Shown: positions 8,711 to 17,222 of the stretch, piece by piece
Position numbering within the stretch: position 1 is the first letter of the stretch
How the letters are laid out: each line of letters begins with the position of its first letter
Source: Paenimyroides ummariense
Lineage (GTDB): Bacteria; Bacteroidota; Bacteroidia; Flavobacteriales; Flavobacteriaceae
Direction of reading: 5' to 3'
Assembly: GCF_900115115.1 (NCBI RefSeq)
Contig: NZ_FOVI01000003.1
Location: forward strand, 142,237-206,236
DNA length: 64,000 nt
Notes under the pieces: model-generated
The model's input: only the letters and a program-made list of their open reading frames with translations
Told to the model about the DNA's origin: nothing
Database searches by the model: none
Translations under genes and position numbers: made by a program

Positions 8711-9364
8711 ATGCAGAACGTTTTAGATTTTATAAATAAATTGCAGAAAAATAACAACCGCGAATGGTTTGTTGAAAATAAAAAGAGTTTTGAAGATGCT
8801 AAAGAAACAGTAAGCAGTTTGTTTAACCATGTGTATAACGAACTAAAACCAGTAGATCATTTAGAATCTTTGAAGATATATAGAATTTACCGTGATGTTC
8901 GATTTTCTACAGATAAAACTCCTTATAAAAATCATTTTTCTATGTATATAGGCAGATTACAACCCGAATTTCGTGGTGGATATTACCTTCATATAGAACC
9001 GGAAAATTCTTTTATTGGTATTGGCTTTTTTGATCCGAATAAAGAAGATTTGTTGCGTATTCGAAAAGAAATCGAATTAGATGATGAATTAGAATCCATA
9101 TTGAATTCTAAAGATATTAAAACTACATTTGGAACTTTAGAAGGCGACGAAGTTAAAACAGCTCCGAAAGGATTCGATAAAACACACGAACGAATTGCAT
9201 TATTAAAGAAAAAGCAGTTTTTGCTGATTCATAAATTTACTGATAAAGAAGTTTTAAGTCTAGATTTCTACAAGGAAGCAGCAAACGTTTTTAAAAAATC
9301 AAGACCTTTTGTTGATTATATGACTGATGTGCTGTTGACAAATTTGAATGGGGAGAGGGAGTAA
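8711..9364 (+). CDS. DUF2461 domain protein
   Basis: The 217-aa protein matches DUF2461 (TIGR02453) over its whole length: NNREWFVENKK near the start, RIYRDVRFSTDKTPYK, GGYYLHIEP, and the C-terminal RP-FVDYMTD region. No enzymatic function is established for the family. No signal peptide or membrane span is seen, so it is cytoplasmic. It follows the bestrophin gene by 23 bases in the same direction and probably ends the operon; a strong hairpin lies 45 bases after its stop. Confidence 0.9.
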   Translation: MQNVLDFINKLQKNNNREWFVENKKSFEDAKETVSSLFNHVYNELKPVDHLESLKIYRIYRDVRFSTDKTPYKNHFSMYIGRLQPEFRGGYYLHIEPENSFIGIGFFDPNKEDLLRIRKEIELDDELESILNSKDIKTTFGTLEGDEVKTAPKGFDKTHERIALLKKKQFLLIHKFTDKEVLSLDFYKEAANVFKKSRPFVDYMTDVLLTNLNGERE

Positions 9365-9382
9365 TATTATTACACAAATGTT

Positions 9383-9407
9383 ACAGGTTTGAATCCTGCC
9401 ATCGTCA
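9383..9407 (+). other. Isolated 3' tRNA-like fragment (T-arm plus acceptor strand)
   Basis: ACAGG-TTTGAAT-CCTGC reads as a tRNA T stem-loop with four of five stem pairs intact, followed by a 7-nt acceptor strand CATCGTC and discriminator A. No matching D-arm, anticodon arm or 5' acceptor strand exists upstream, where the DUF2461 coding region ends only 18 bases away. It resembles the tRNA 3' ends left by integrative elements. See findings. Confidence 0.45.
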
Positions 9408-9408
9408 C

Positions 9409-9445
9409 AAAATAAAATCGTACTTCTATAGTACGATTTTATTTT
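9409..9445. terminator. Bidirectional terminator between DUF2461 gene and TlpA-like gene
   Basis: AAAATAAAATCGTAC (9409-9423) and its complement (9431-9445) pair over 15 bp with a 7-nt loop, A-rich on one side and T-rich on the other. The minus-strand gene's stop codon (9439-9441) lies inside the right arm. Confidence 0.8.
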
Positions 9446-10329
9446 TTTGTAAATAGCTCATCAATCTTTTTAGCTAATTCTTCGCCTTTTAAGTCTTTTG
9501 CTATGATAGTTCCTTTTTTATCTACTATAATTAATTTAGGTATAGCTGTTACTTTAAAATACTGTAGTAATGGTTCTTTCCACCCGGTTAAATTTGAAAG
9601 GTGTAACCACATTAATTTGTCTTTTTCAATTGCAGTGATCCATTTTTGTTCATCTGTATCTAACGAAACTCCGATTATTTTCAGTCCCTTATTTTTATAT
9701 TTATTGTAAAGTGCAACAGTGTTTGGGTTTTCTTGTCGACAAGGTCCACACCACGATGCCCAAAAATCAATAATTGTATATTTGCCTAAATATTTATATA
9801 ATGTTTTCTGCTTCTTATTTACATCGGGTAAAGAAAAATCTGCAACCTTACTACCAATTCTTATCTGTTCGTATTCTTTTAAAAATGATGCAAGTTTTTT
9901 GCCTTTTTCAGAATTTTTATCGTGTTGGTTTAATTCATTGTAAAAGGCTTCTAATAAATCATAATTAACTTCTTCAAAAATATCATTCAACTTTTCAGCC
10001 ACTAGCACTTGGGTATAACTGCTATTTTTATTTTGTTTTATAAAAGTGAATTTTGCCAATTCAATGTCATTTTTTGCTTTTTTTTCTAATAGAAAATGCT
10101 TCAAATAGGCATTTCTTTCTTCGATAGTAAAGTTTGACGGATCCGCTATTTTAGGTTTGTGCTGAGAAATTTCTTCTAATTTTTCTCTGTAAGGTTTAAT
10201 GAATTTTTCAAATTCGGCAAAACCTTCGTTTTTGGAATTTTCTTTCTGCTGTTGTTTTTCAGTTTGTTGTGCACTTACTGTAAAAGGAGCAAAGAGTAGG
10301 AGTAAATAAAAAATATATTTTTGCAGCAT
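9439..10329 (-). CDS. TlpA-like thioredoxin-fold protein, exported
   Basis: The 296-aa protein has a signal peptide (IFYLLLLFAPFTVSA-QQ) and a C-terminal TlpA-like domain (about 155-296) with the redox motif WASWCGPCRQENP. The preceding 120 residues are a helical linker rich in K and E, replacing the DUF4369 domain found in its neighbour. It should be a periplasmic thiol-disulfide oxidoreductase. It lies downstream of a second TlpA protein on the same strand and shares DFWASWCGPCR, NKYK-GLKI(I/V)GVSLD and a cis-Pro segment, so the two are paralogues. A terminator separates them, so they are transcribed at least partly apart. Confidence 0.88.
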   Translation of the reverse strand: MLQKYIFYLLLLFAPFTVSAQQTEKQQQKENSKNEGFAEFEKFIKPYREKLEEISQHKPKIADPSNFTIEERNAYLKHFLLEKKAKNDIELAKFTFIKQNKNSSYTQVLVAEKLNDIFEEVNYDLLEAFYNELNQHDKNSEKGKKLASFLKEYEQIRIGSKVADFSLPDVNKKQKTLYKYLGKYTIIDFWASWCGPCRQENPNTVALYNKYKNKGLKIIGVSLDTDEQKWITAIEKDKLMWLHLSNLTGWKEPLLQYFKVTAIPKLIIVDKKGTIIAKDLKGEELAKKIDELFTKK

Positions 10330-10341
10330 AATTGTAAACGT

Positions 10342-10372
10342 AAAAAGTCGGTAACAATGTACCGACTTTTTT
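10342..10372 (-). terminator. Terminator downstream of the DUF4369/TlpA gene
   Basis: AAAAGTCGGTA and TACCGACTTTT pair over 11 bp around a 6-nt loop, with T runs on either strand. Confidence 0.75.
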
Positions 10373-10390
10373 ATGATTTTGCAAGAAGTA

Positions 10391-11542
10391 TTATTTTACA
10401 AGTTCAGCAATTTTAGCATCTAATTCTGCACCTCTTAAATCTTTTGCTACAATTGTTCCGTTAGCATCTAAAATAAATGTCGCAGGAATTGATTCTACTG
10501 CATATTCCTTTGCAATAACATCGTCCCAATATTGCAGGTTCGATATTTGTAACCAATCTAATTTATCATCGGCAATTGCTTTTATCCAAGCTTCTCTTGT
10601 TTTATCTAAAGAAACACCTACAATTTTTAATCCTTGTGCTTTGTATTTGTTGTAAAGTGCTACTACATGAGGATTTTCTTTACGACAAGGACCACACCAT
10701 GATGCCCAAAAATCGATAATTGTTGCTTTTGAACCTAAATTTTTGTGTAATGACTCTGCCTTTCCTTCAGGAGTGTTAGCTGTAAAGTCTGGAGCTTTTT
10801 GTCCTATTGCAACTTTATTTTTTTTTTCCTGACTTTCTTTTTCCGAAGCTTCTATTTTTTTAAGGTTGTCAGCGAATTCTTTACCTTTTTTAGTGTCTTT
10901 TACAGAAGCGTCTAAATCATTGTAATTTTTCTTTACTTCATCAAGTGTTAAAGCATCAGACATTGCTAATTGCGTTAACAATAATAATGAAATGTAAGAA
11001 TCTTTATTAGTGGTAATGAATTTTTTATTTTGATCTACATATTTATTTTGCAGGTTTCTTAACTGCGTTTCTAATGCTAATGCAGTTGCTTGATCTCCTT
11101 TTTCTTTAGCTTCTCTGTACTTTGCATCATTTTGTTGCTGAAAATCCATAATTTCTTTTTGAATTTTTACAGCCTCTTCATTGTATGAAGTCATTAAATC
11201 ATTATTTTTTGTACCATTGACTTTAACTTCATCACGCTTTTCTTTATCAAAAGTAAATTTAATGTCTCCTTTTTCTAAAATAAAAGGATACATAAATTCT
11301 TGTGTTTTACCTAATTCAATAAAATAAATGTCGGTTTCCGGTGCTTTATCATTTTTGAAAGTGAATGTACCGCCTTTAACATCAGTAGAATCTATTTTGG
11401 TAAATCCGTTTTCGTCTTGTTTGTTGATATAAACTTTCGTTCCATCTTCAAAACCTTTTACTTCACCTTTAATAGTATATCCGTCTTTGTTACAAGAAAC
11501 TAAAACTGCTGCAGTAAAAGCAAGTGCAAATAATTTTTTCAT
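10391..11542 (-). CDS. DUF4369/TlpA-type thioredoxin lipoprotein
   Basis: The 383-aa protein begins with a lipoprotein signal peptide (lipobox LVSC, Cys17). It has an N-terminal DUF4369 beta domain (about 20-125; GYTIKGEVKGFEDGTKVYI), a helical linker, and a TlpA/AhpC-like thioredoxin domain from about 245 with FWASWCGPCRKENPHV and a cis-Pro ESIPATFIL. Such proteins are common in Bacteroidota and are thought to be periplasmic thiol oxidoreductases, with roles inferred in cytochrome maturation or disulfide reduction. It is a paralogue of the neighbouring 296-aa gene. Confidence 0.92.
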   Translation of the reverse strand: MKKLFALAFTAAVLVSCNKDGYTIKGEVKGFEDGTKVYINKQDENGFTKIDSTDVKGGTFTFKNDKAPETDIYFIELGKTQEFMYPFILEKGDIKFTFDKEKRDEVKVNGTKNNDLMTSYNEEAVKIQKEIMDFQQQNDAKYREAKEKGDQATALALETQLRNLQNKYVDQNKKFITTNKDSYISLLLLTQLAMSDALTLDEVKKNYNDLDASVKDTKKGKEFADNLKKIEASEKESQEKKNKVAIGQKAPDFTANTPEGKAESLHKNLGSKATIIDFWASWCGPCRKENPHVVALYNKYKAQGLKIVGVSLDKTREAWIKAIADDKLDWLQISNLQYWDDVIAKEYAVESIPATFILDANGTIVAKDLRGAELDAKIAELVK

Positions 11543-11602
11543 TTAAAATAGTTAATTTAATTTGGTGTAAATGTATAAAATTTAATGTTAATAAAAATAA
11601 AA

Positions 11603-11977
11603 TTAATTTATAGAGTTTAAAATTAGTAAAATCCAGCCTAAAAGCAGCAATAATCCGCCTATTGGTGTGATTGGTCCTAATATTTTTAACTTTTTATTCA
11701 GTGCGCTACTAATGCATAAACCATAAATGCTGAAACTGAACAGCAGTATTCCGAAAGTAAGCGAATAAAACAACAGATTTTCGTAGCTGGTAATGTGTTG
11801 TATGTTGAAACCAATGATTACTAAAAGTAGTGCGTGATACATTTGATATTTTACACCGGTTTCGAAATTTTTAAGTTGATCTTCGTTAAAAATCTTTTTA
11901 AGGGCGTGTGCACCAAAGGCTCCGAAAATAATTCCTAAAGCTCCAAAAATAGCTCCTGTAGTTATAAAAATATTCAT
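11603..11977 (-). CDS. DUF423 small membrane protein (YgdD family)
   Basis: The 124-aa protein has four predicted membrane segments and the family start GAIFGALGIIFGAFGAHALK, followed by FETGVKYQMYHALLL. The function of DUF423 proteins is not established. It is the last gene of a run with the transglutaminase-like and solute-binding-like genes: two bases separate it from the upstream gene's stop. Confidence 0.9.
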   Translation of the reverse strand: MNIFITTGAIFGALGIIFGAFGAHALKKIFNEDQLKNFETGVKYQMYHALLLVIIGFNIQHITSYENLLFYSLTFGILLFSFSIYGLCISSALNKKLKILGPITPIGGLLLLLGWILLILNSIN

Positions 11978-11979
11978 AA

Positions 11980-12909
11980 TTAATTCAAGGTTAATTCTCC
12001 CAAAATTTCTTCACTCATAAATGGTCCGCCCGGATATTTTGCCGTATAATCTAAATTCAACCAAACTTGTCCGCGTTCGTCTATATGATAATGTATCGTT
12101 TTTCCTTTTGATTCCTTTACAAACAAAACCTCTTTAATTAAATAAATCACGTTTTCTAAATCGGCTTTGGTGCCGATAAGCATTTCGGGATACATGTGTT
12201 CTTTTGTGTGGATCAATCGCGGAGTTCCGCCAATGGCACGGACTGATGCAGCCATTAAGATAGAATGATCGTCACAATCGCCAGAAAAATGTTGTAAAGA
12301 TTCTGATGCCGTTGCAATATATTCACGATTTTTAGGATCGTTTACATAGTTCCATTTATCCTGAATTTCCTTAAAAATAGCAAAACACTGAATTATTTGT
12401 CGATATTCTTTGTATCCTTTGATATTTCGAAAATGCTTCGCGGTAGCACCAACCGCAAAATTTCTAACCTTAGGATTATCGTACTCAATCGCTTTTATAA
12501 TTTTTGATTTATTTGGGAATGGCAACAGTTTAGAAACGATGATATCCTGCGGATTCGGATTGTCGCTCATGGCATAAATCATGGAACGATAATCTTCGAA
12601 AACCGATTTGAAACCGTAACCGGTTGATAAAGTTCCAAACAAAAGCACAAGTAGATAAATTATTATCGCAAAAAACAAAAATCGTTTTATATAATGTAAA
12701 ATGTAAGTAACAATTGCGGTAATTACCAAGAAAAGTAAAATACGGTCTAAATGCGCAGGCCATTCCGGATCTATCAAATTCTGATGCAGAATAATAAAAA
12801 CAGGAATCAGCGTTAAAAGCGTTAACAATAAAATTATAATAGTATCCCAAGGCTTAGGAAGGCTAAGCTTATTTAGGGTACGCAATAATTTTATGTTTGA
12901 TATTTTCAT
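11980..12909 (-). CDS. Membrane-anchored transglutaminase-like protein
   Basis: The 309-aa protein has three N-terminal membrane segments (about residues 20-115) and a C-terminal transglutaminase/cysteine-protease-like core. The core has Cys and following Asp in HFSGDCDDHSILMAASVRAIGG and a His in the later THEHMYPEML segment, so the Cys-His-Asp arrangement is plausible. The domain would face the periplasm if the number of spans is three. It sits between the DUF423 gene (2-bp gap) and a solute-binding-like gene on the same strand. The substrate is unknown; these folds include peptidases, amidases and cross-linkers. Confidence 0.78.
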   Translation of the reverse strand: MKISNIKLLRTLNKLSLPKPWDTIIILLLTLLTLIPVFIILHQNLIDPEWPAHLDRILLFLVITAIVTYILHYIKRFLFFAIIIYLLVLLFGTLSTGYGFKSVFEDYRSMIYAMSDNPNPQDIIVSKLLPFPNKSKIIKAIEYDNPKVRNFAVGATAKHFRNIKGYKEYRQIIQCFAIFKEIQDKWNYVNDPKNREYIATASESLQHFSGDCDDHSILMAASVRAIGGTPRLIHTKEHMYPEMLIGTKADLENVIYLIKEVLFVKESKGKTIHYHIDERGQVWLNLDYTAKYPGGPFMSEEILGELTLN

Positions 12910-12918
12910 TAACTACTT

Positions 12919-13764
12919 TTAAACAACAACTTCGGAATATTTTAAAGGCTGGTTTATTATTTTAAATTTTATTAAATCGGAAATAATTTGGTTAAACTGT
13001 GCTTCGGTTGGCTTTTTTTGCGACCATCTGGTTATTTGCAACCATTGCTGAATATCTTCTAATTTTTGATTGAAAACGCTTGCTAATGTTCGGTCAATAC
13101 TCGGAATTATTTTAAATTCGCTTGTTGTTTGATTTATAGTTTCTATCAAATTGTTTACCAAAGCTTTATTTTGCTCATAAAATTCTTTGCGTGCAACAAT
13201 CATAAAACATGGCCAAGGCGTTGGGCAAACATCAACACGTCTAAAAATTCCTTTGTCAACAATGGGTTGCGTCATAAATCTGTCCCACATAAAATAATCC
13301 GCTTTGTTGGCAGATAATGATTCAACCGCGCCATCCAATGTATTTACGATTTCGAATTTTATCGAATCAAAATTCCAATTATTATTGGCTGCATTTACAT
13401 ACGTCATTAATTCAGACCCCGAACCGTAACGAGAAATTGCAGCTGTTTTTCCATATAAATCATCAATCGTTTTATAGTTGCTTTCGGCATTCACGTGAAT
13501 TCCCCATTGCAAAGGCGATTGAACAAATGTTTGCAGAATAACCGATTCGTTTCCGTTGGCAATATCCTTTAAAATACCTTCGGTTAAAATAACGGCTAAA
13601 TCGGTTTGGTTGGTACGTAACAGTTCGCACATTTTACCGGTTCCTTCGGGTACATCGGTCCAATCAACATCAATACCAACTTCATTAAACATTCCTTCAT
13701 CAATAGTTAACTGCCAAGGAAAATTAAAATGTTCGGGCACGCCAACAATTCTAACGGTTTTCAT
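12919..13764 (-). CDS. Substrate-binding-like protein of the NMT1/THI5 type, no signal peptide
   Basis: The 281-aa protein starts at the ATG at 13764; four upstream codons could extend it only through a TTG start, and the ATG begins directly with the folded domain (MKTVRIVGVPEHFNFPWQLTID). It has a type-2 periplasmic-binding fold: EGMFNEVGIDVDW, DLAVILTEGI, DLYGKTAAISRYGSGSELM, DYFMWDRF. The lack of a signal peptide means it is cytoplasmic and not a classical ABC-transporter receptor. Such soluble family members may be pyrimidine-precursor enzymes or sensors, but no ligand can be assigned. It leads the run with the transglutaminase-like and DUF423 genes. Confidence 0.8.
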   Translation of the reverse strand: MKTVRIVGVPEHFNFPWQLTIDEGMFNEVGIDVDWTDVPEGTGKMCELLRTNQTDLAVILTEGILKDIANGNESVILQTFVQSPLQWGIHVNAESNYKTIDDLYGKTAAISRYGSGSELMTYVNAANNNWNFDSIKFEIVNTLDGAVESLSANKADYFMWDRFMTQPIVDKGIFRRVDVCPTPWPCFMIVARKEFYEQNKALVNNLIETINQTTSEFKIIPSIDRTLASVFNQKLEDIQQWLQITRWSQKKPTEAQFNQIISDLIKFKIINQPLKYSEVVV

Positions 13765-13796
13765 AAACGGTTGCAATTTAAAATTAAGTAAATGTA

Positions 13797-14000
13797 CTAT
13801 TTTAATTTATTATTTAACAGGGTAAGCAGGGTTTGATATTTCGATAATTCAACCAATTTCTCATTATCAGTGGTGTTGTCTGTTAGTTGATCGATTAATT
13901 CCTGCGTTTTGGCAATGTTGGTCTTTGCAAGCAACGGTTGTTTGTTGGCAATTGCAGTTATAATTTCTTGCGTAAGTTTATGTAGATCAGCTCTATTCAA
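13797..14000 (-). CDS. Small hypothetical protein, TTG start
   Basis: The 67-aa helical protein rich in K, N, T and L begins with TTG at 14000; no ATG is available in frame. A -7 element TATTTTTG (minus strand, 14014-14021) leaves only about an 8-nt leader and supports this start. No domain is recognised. It lies 32 bp upstream of the solute-binding-like gene on the same strand and could be cotranscribed with it. Confidence 0.5.
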   Translation of the reverse strand: MNRADLHKLTQEIITAIANKQPLLAKTNIAKTQELIDQLTDNTTDNEKLVELSKYQTLLTLLNNKLK

Positions 14001-14013
14001 AATTGTTAATTTT

Positions 14014-14021
14014 AATACTAC
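14014..14021 (-). promoter_or_regulatory. -7 promoter element on minus strand
   Basis: TATTTTTG (read on the minus strand) fits the TAnnTTTG consensus just upstream of the 67-aa gene. Confidence 0.45.
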
Positions 14022-14079
14022 AAAAATAAGCTTTCTGTATAGTTTATGTATATTTGATTATCAAAATTAATAGTTAAAA

Positions 14080-14430
14080 ATGGCAAAAAAAATATCGAGT
14101 TTAGAAGATTTAGGAGGATTTGTTTTTTCTACCAATAAAGATTTTGAATTTAATCAGAATGATGAAACCGAAGAAACATTAAATCCTAACCAACAACATC
14201 TGGAAGCGCATTTAGATAAGAAAAATCGTGGCGGAAAAGTAGCTACGGTTATTAAAGGCTTTGTTGGATCTGCCGATGATTTAAAAACTTTAGGTAAAGA
14301 TTTAAAGACTTTGTGTGGAGTTGGTGGAAGCGCGAAAGATGGTGAAATTATTATTCAGGGAAATTTTCGCGATAAAATAATGGATTATCTTAAAAACAAA
14401 GGCTATAAAGTAAAACGAGTAGGAGGTTGA
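14080..14430 (+). CDS. YciH/SUI1-type translation factor-like protein
   Basis: The 116-aa protein carries a C-terminal SUI1/eIF1 domain (about 45-116) with KVATVIKGFVGS, LKTLGKDLKTLCGVGGSAKDGEIIIQG and DYLKNKGYKVKRVGG. The first 40 residues are a variable acidic arm. The YciH family is related to eIF1 and is thought to affect the fidelity of start-site selection at the ribosome. Two bases separate it from the nucleoside phosphorylase gene, so they form an operon. Confidence 0.92.
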   Translation: MAKKISSLEDLGGFVFSTNKDFEFNQNDETEETLNPNQQHLEAHLDKKNRGGKVATVIKGFVGSADDLKTLGKDLKTLCGVGGSAKDGEIIIQGNFRDKIMDYLKNKGYKVKRVGG

Positions 14431-14431
14431 T

Positions 14432-15304
14432 ATGGAAAAAATTAAAGATTCGGAACTTATTTTAAACCCAGACGGTAGCGTTTATCATTTAAATTTAAAG
14501 CCCGAAAATATAGCAAACGATATCATTTTTGTTGGTGATCAGGATCGAGTAGAATCCATTACGAAATATTTTGATTCGGTTGAATTTTCTACTCAAAAAC
14601 GGGAATTCAAAACTCAAACCGGAACTTATAAAGGCAAACGCTTAACCGTTATTTCAACAGGAATTGGTCCGGATAATATCGATATTGTGCTGAACGAATT
14701 AGATGCATTGGTAAATATAGATTTCGCAACAAAAACGGCAAAATCTAACTTAACTAGTTTAAATATTGTCCGTGTTGGAACATCGGGTTCGTTGCAAGCA
14801 GATATTCCTGTCGATTCTTTATTAATGTCGGCATTTGCCATTGGTACAGATAATATGTTGCGCAGTTATGGTTTAGAAAATGCTACCAATCAATCAATAG
14901 AAAAATCTTTTGTAAACCATACCAATTGGGATTTAAACAAAGGTTTACCTTATGTTGTTTCTGCTGATAGTGATTTGGTTAAAAAGTTTAAAGCTGATAC
15001 CGTTTTTGAAGGAATTACCGTTACAGCCGGTGGATTTTACGGGGCACAAGGCAGAGTTTTACGCTTAAAACTCAACGATGAATTATTGAACGATAAAATA
15101 GATTCATTTGAATTTGATGGTTTAAAAGCAACCAATTTAGAAATGGAAACCGCTGCAATTTATGGCTTATCTAAATTATTGGGTCATAAAGCATTATCGT
15201 TAAACGCAATTGTTGCCAACCGTAAAAATGGAACTTTTAGTGCTGATCCTTACAAAACCATTGATGAATTAATTCAGTTTACTTTAAATAAAATTATAGA
15301 ATAG
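14432..15304 (+). CDS. Nucleoside phosphorylase (uridine-phosphorylase-like)
   Basis: The 290-aa enzyme belongs to the PNP/UDP family (NP-I). Visible segments are IIFVGDQDRVESITKYF (phosphate-binding loop), VISTGIGPDNIDIVL, RVGTSGSLQADI and LEMETAAIYGLS, which holds the Glu-Met-Glu that binds ribose. It should split a nucleoside with phosphate to base and ribose-1-phosphate in the salvage pathway. Uridine-type specificity is likely from family resemblance, but the base-recognition residues cannot be settled here. It follows the SUI1-like gene by one base. Confidence 0.87.
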   Translation: MEKIKDSELILNPDGSVYHLNLKPENIANDIIFVGDQDRVESITKYFDSVEFSTQKREFKTQTGTYKGKRLTVISTGIGPDNIDIVLNELDALVNIDFATKTAKSNLTSLNIVRVGTSGSLQADIPVDSLLMSAFAIGTDNMLRSYGLENATNQSIEKSFVNHTNWDLNKGLPYVVSADSDLVKKFKADTVFEGITVTAGGFYGAQGRVLRLKLNDELLNDKIDSFEFDGLKATNLEMETAAIYGLSKLLGHKALSLNAIVANRKNGTFSADPYKTIDELIQFTLNKIIE

Positions 15305-15428
15305 ATTTTTTTTCTTGATTCTTTTTTTACGAATAAAAATTAAATCTTAAAATTTTGATTAATTTCTTAAAAATAACGTTCAAAATTGAATTGTTTTTTG
15401 TTTAATAAATTATTGTTTGTGCATTTTG

Positions 15429-15436
15429 TAAATTTG
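15429..15436 (+). promoter_or_regulatory. -7 promoter element of the CoA-transferase gene
   Basis: TAAATTTG fits TAnnTTTG and ends 33 bp upstream of the ATG at 15470; the preceding 120 bp are non-coding and AT rich. Confidence 0.55.
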
Positions 15437-15469
15437 TAAGTCACGAAAATAACAAACGACAGCAAAATA

Positions 15470-16972
15470 ATGGATAGAATTTTATATAGAAATTATATTG
15501 ATAAAGTAATGGCTGCCGATAAAGCAGCTTTGTTGATTGAAAATAACAATGTAGTAGGGGCAAGCGGTTTTACAAAGGCAGGCGACAGTAAATCTGTTTT
15601 GCCTGCATTTGCAAAGCGCGCAGCAACCGAAGATGTTGCCATTACGCTGATTACAGGAGCATCGTTAGGGTACACAACCGATGCCGATTTGGCAGAAAAT
15701 AACGCTTTGTTACGCAGAATGCCTTTTATGGCAGATCCGGCTTTGCGAAAATCAATTAATGATTATCGTTTAAAATACATCGACCAACATTTAAGCGAAA
15801 CCGTAGAGCAGTTAATCTGCGGACATATTGCTCCGGTTGATGTTGCAATTATTGAAGCTTCTTTGATCGATGAAAACGGAAACATCATTCCAACAACTTC
15901 CATTGGAAATTCGGCTTTTTTTGCTTCGCAGGCTAAAAAGATCATTATAGAAATCAATACAAAAATTCCGTTGTCTTTTAAAGGAATTCACGATTGTTCG
16001 GTTCCAAATTCGTATCCCGATCGCGAGGTGATTAATATTCAAAATCCGACAGACAGAATTGGAAAACCTTTTATTGAGATCGATCCTGAAAAAGTAATTG
16101 CCGTAGTTTATACCGATATTACCGACCAGCCTGCCGTTATTGCCGAACCAGATGTTAAAACAACTGCGATATCAAACCATCTTTTAAACTTCTTTGAAAA
16201 TGAAGTTAAAAAAGGAAAGCTAACGTACAGTTTACTGCCTTTGCAAGCGGGAATTGGTAAAGTGGCGAATTCAGTTTTAATGGGCTTTAAAAATTCTAAT
16301 TTCAAGAATTTAACCATGTATTCTGAAGTTTTGCAGGATTCTACTTTTGAATTGATCGATTCTGGAAATCTTGATTTTGCTTCGGGATCTTCGATTACCG
16401 TTTCTGAAGATTGTTATGATCGATTGATTAATAACTTCGATGATTATAAAGATAAACTGATTTTGCGTCCGCAAAATATTTCGAATGCTCCTGAAGTTGT
16501 TCGCCGTTTAGGAATTATCGGAATTAACACAGCCATTGAATTTGATATTTATGGCAACGTGAATTCTACACATATTTCGGGCAGTAAAATGATGAACGGA
16601 ATTGGCGGATCAGGCGATTTTGCTCGAAATGCCTATTTAAGCATTTTTGTTTGTCAATCAGCATCAAAAGAAAATAATATTTCGCATGTGGTACCAATGG
16701 TTACGCATCACGATCATACCGAACACGATGTTGATATTTTAGTAACCGATCAAGGTTTGGCAGATTTACGTGGATTGGCACCGCGCGAACGTGCCGAAGT
16801 GATTATTGAAAACTGTGTTCATCCTGATTTTAAAGCAGAAATTCGCGATTATTTTCAACGAGCATGCAACCAAACCGGCGGACAAACACCGCACATTTTA
16901 GAAGAAGCCTTTAAATTTCATAACCGCTTAAAACAAACGGGGAGTATGCAAAATAAAAAAACACTTGCTTAA
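15470..16972 (+). CDS. Acetyl-CoA hydrolase/transferase (succinyl-CoA:acetate type)
   Basis: The 500-aa protein matches the class I CoA-transferase family of AarC/Cat1 type over full length. It probably moves CoA between succinyl-CoA and acetate, giving an alternative succinyl-CoA step in the TCA cycle or in acetate use. The catalytic glutamate lies in NLTMYSEVLQDS, and the C-terminal oxyanion and CoA-binding segment is ISGSKMMNGIGGSGDFARNA, followed by the family signature THHDHTEHDVDI and the RGLAPRERAE segment. It has its own promoter and terminator, so it is monocistronic. Confidence 0.88.
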   Translation: MDRILYRNYIDKVMAADKAALLIENNNVVGASGFTKAGDSKSVLPAFAKRAATEDVAITLITGASLGYTTDADLAENNALLRRMPFMADPALRKSINDYRLKYIDQHLSETVEQLICGHIAPVDVAIIEASLIDENGNIIPTTSIGNSAFFASQAKKIIIEINTKIPLSFKGIHDCSVPNSYPDREVINIQNPTDRIGKPFIEIDPEKVIAVVYTDITDQPAVIAEPDVKTTAISNHLLNFFENEVKKGKLTYSLLPLQAGIGKVANSVLMGFKNSNFKNLTMYSEVLQDSTFELIDSGNLDFASGSSITVSEDCYDRLINNFDDYKDKLILRPQNISNAPEVVRRLGIIGINTAIEFDIYGNVNSTHISGSKMMNGIGGSGDFARNAYLSIFVCQSASKENNISHVVPMVTHHDHTEHDVDILVTDQGLADLRGLAPRERAEVIIENCVHPDFKAEIRDYFQRACNQTGGQTPHILEEAFKFHNRLKQTGSMQNKKTLA

Positions 16973-16987
16973 GCAAGTGTTTTTTTT
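16960..16987. terminator. Bidirectional terminator containing the CoA-transferase stop codon
   Basis: A perfect 10+10 bp palindrome (16961-16980) is flanked by an A run and a T run. The TAA stop (16970-16972) sits at the centre of the palindrome, and the convergent small gene ends at 16986 inside the T run, so one hairpin terminates both. Confidence 0.85.
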
Positions 16988-17219
16988 ATTCCTCTTCAGC
17001 AAAACGGGTAATTTCTCTTTCGTAGAATTCGCCAGCTAAATCAATCAAACGATCCATTTCTTCTTTAATTTCTACTTCTTCAGATTCGTCTAATTCTTCT
17101 AAAAATTCAATATCTTCTGTTTCTAAATCAATAATAAAACGAGGATATTCTAAATGTATCACAAATAAATTATCGGGGAAATCGGTGTTATCGGCTAAAA
17201 CAAATTTTGGTAAATCCAT
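16986..17219 (-). CDS. Small acidic protein of unknown function
   Basis: The 77-aa protein is strongly acidic, with a Glu/Asp-rich C-terminal half (EELDESEEVEIKEEMDRL). It has no signal peptide or membrane span, so it is cytoplasmic. It begins three bases after the MATE exporter stop and is probably cotranscribed as its second gene. I do not recognise a named family; its regular start and tight spacing argue that it is real. Confidence 0.7.
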   Translation of the reverse strand: MDLPKFVLADNTDFPDNLFVIHLEYPRFIIDLETEDIEFLEELDESEEVEIKEEMDRLIDLAGEFYEREITRFAEEE

Positions 17220-17222
17220 TGT

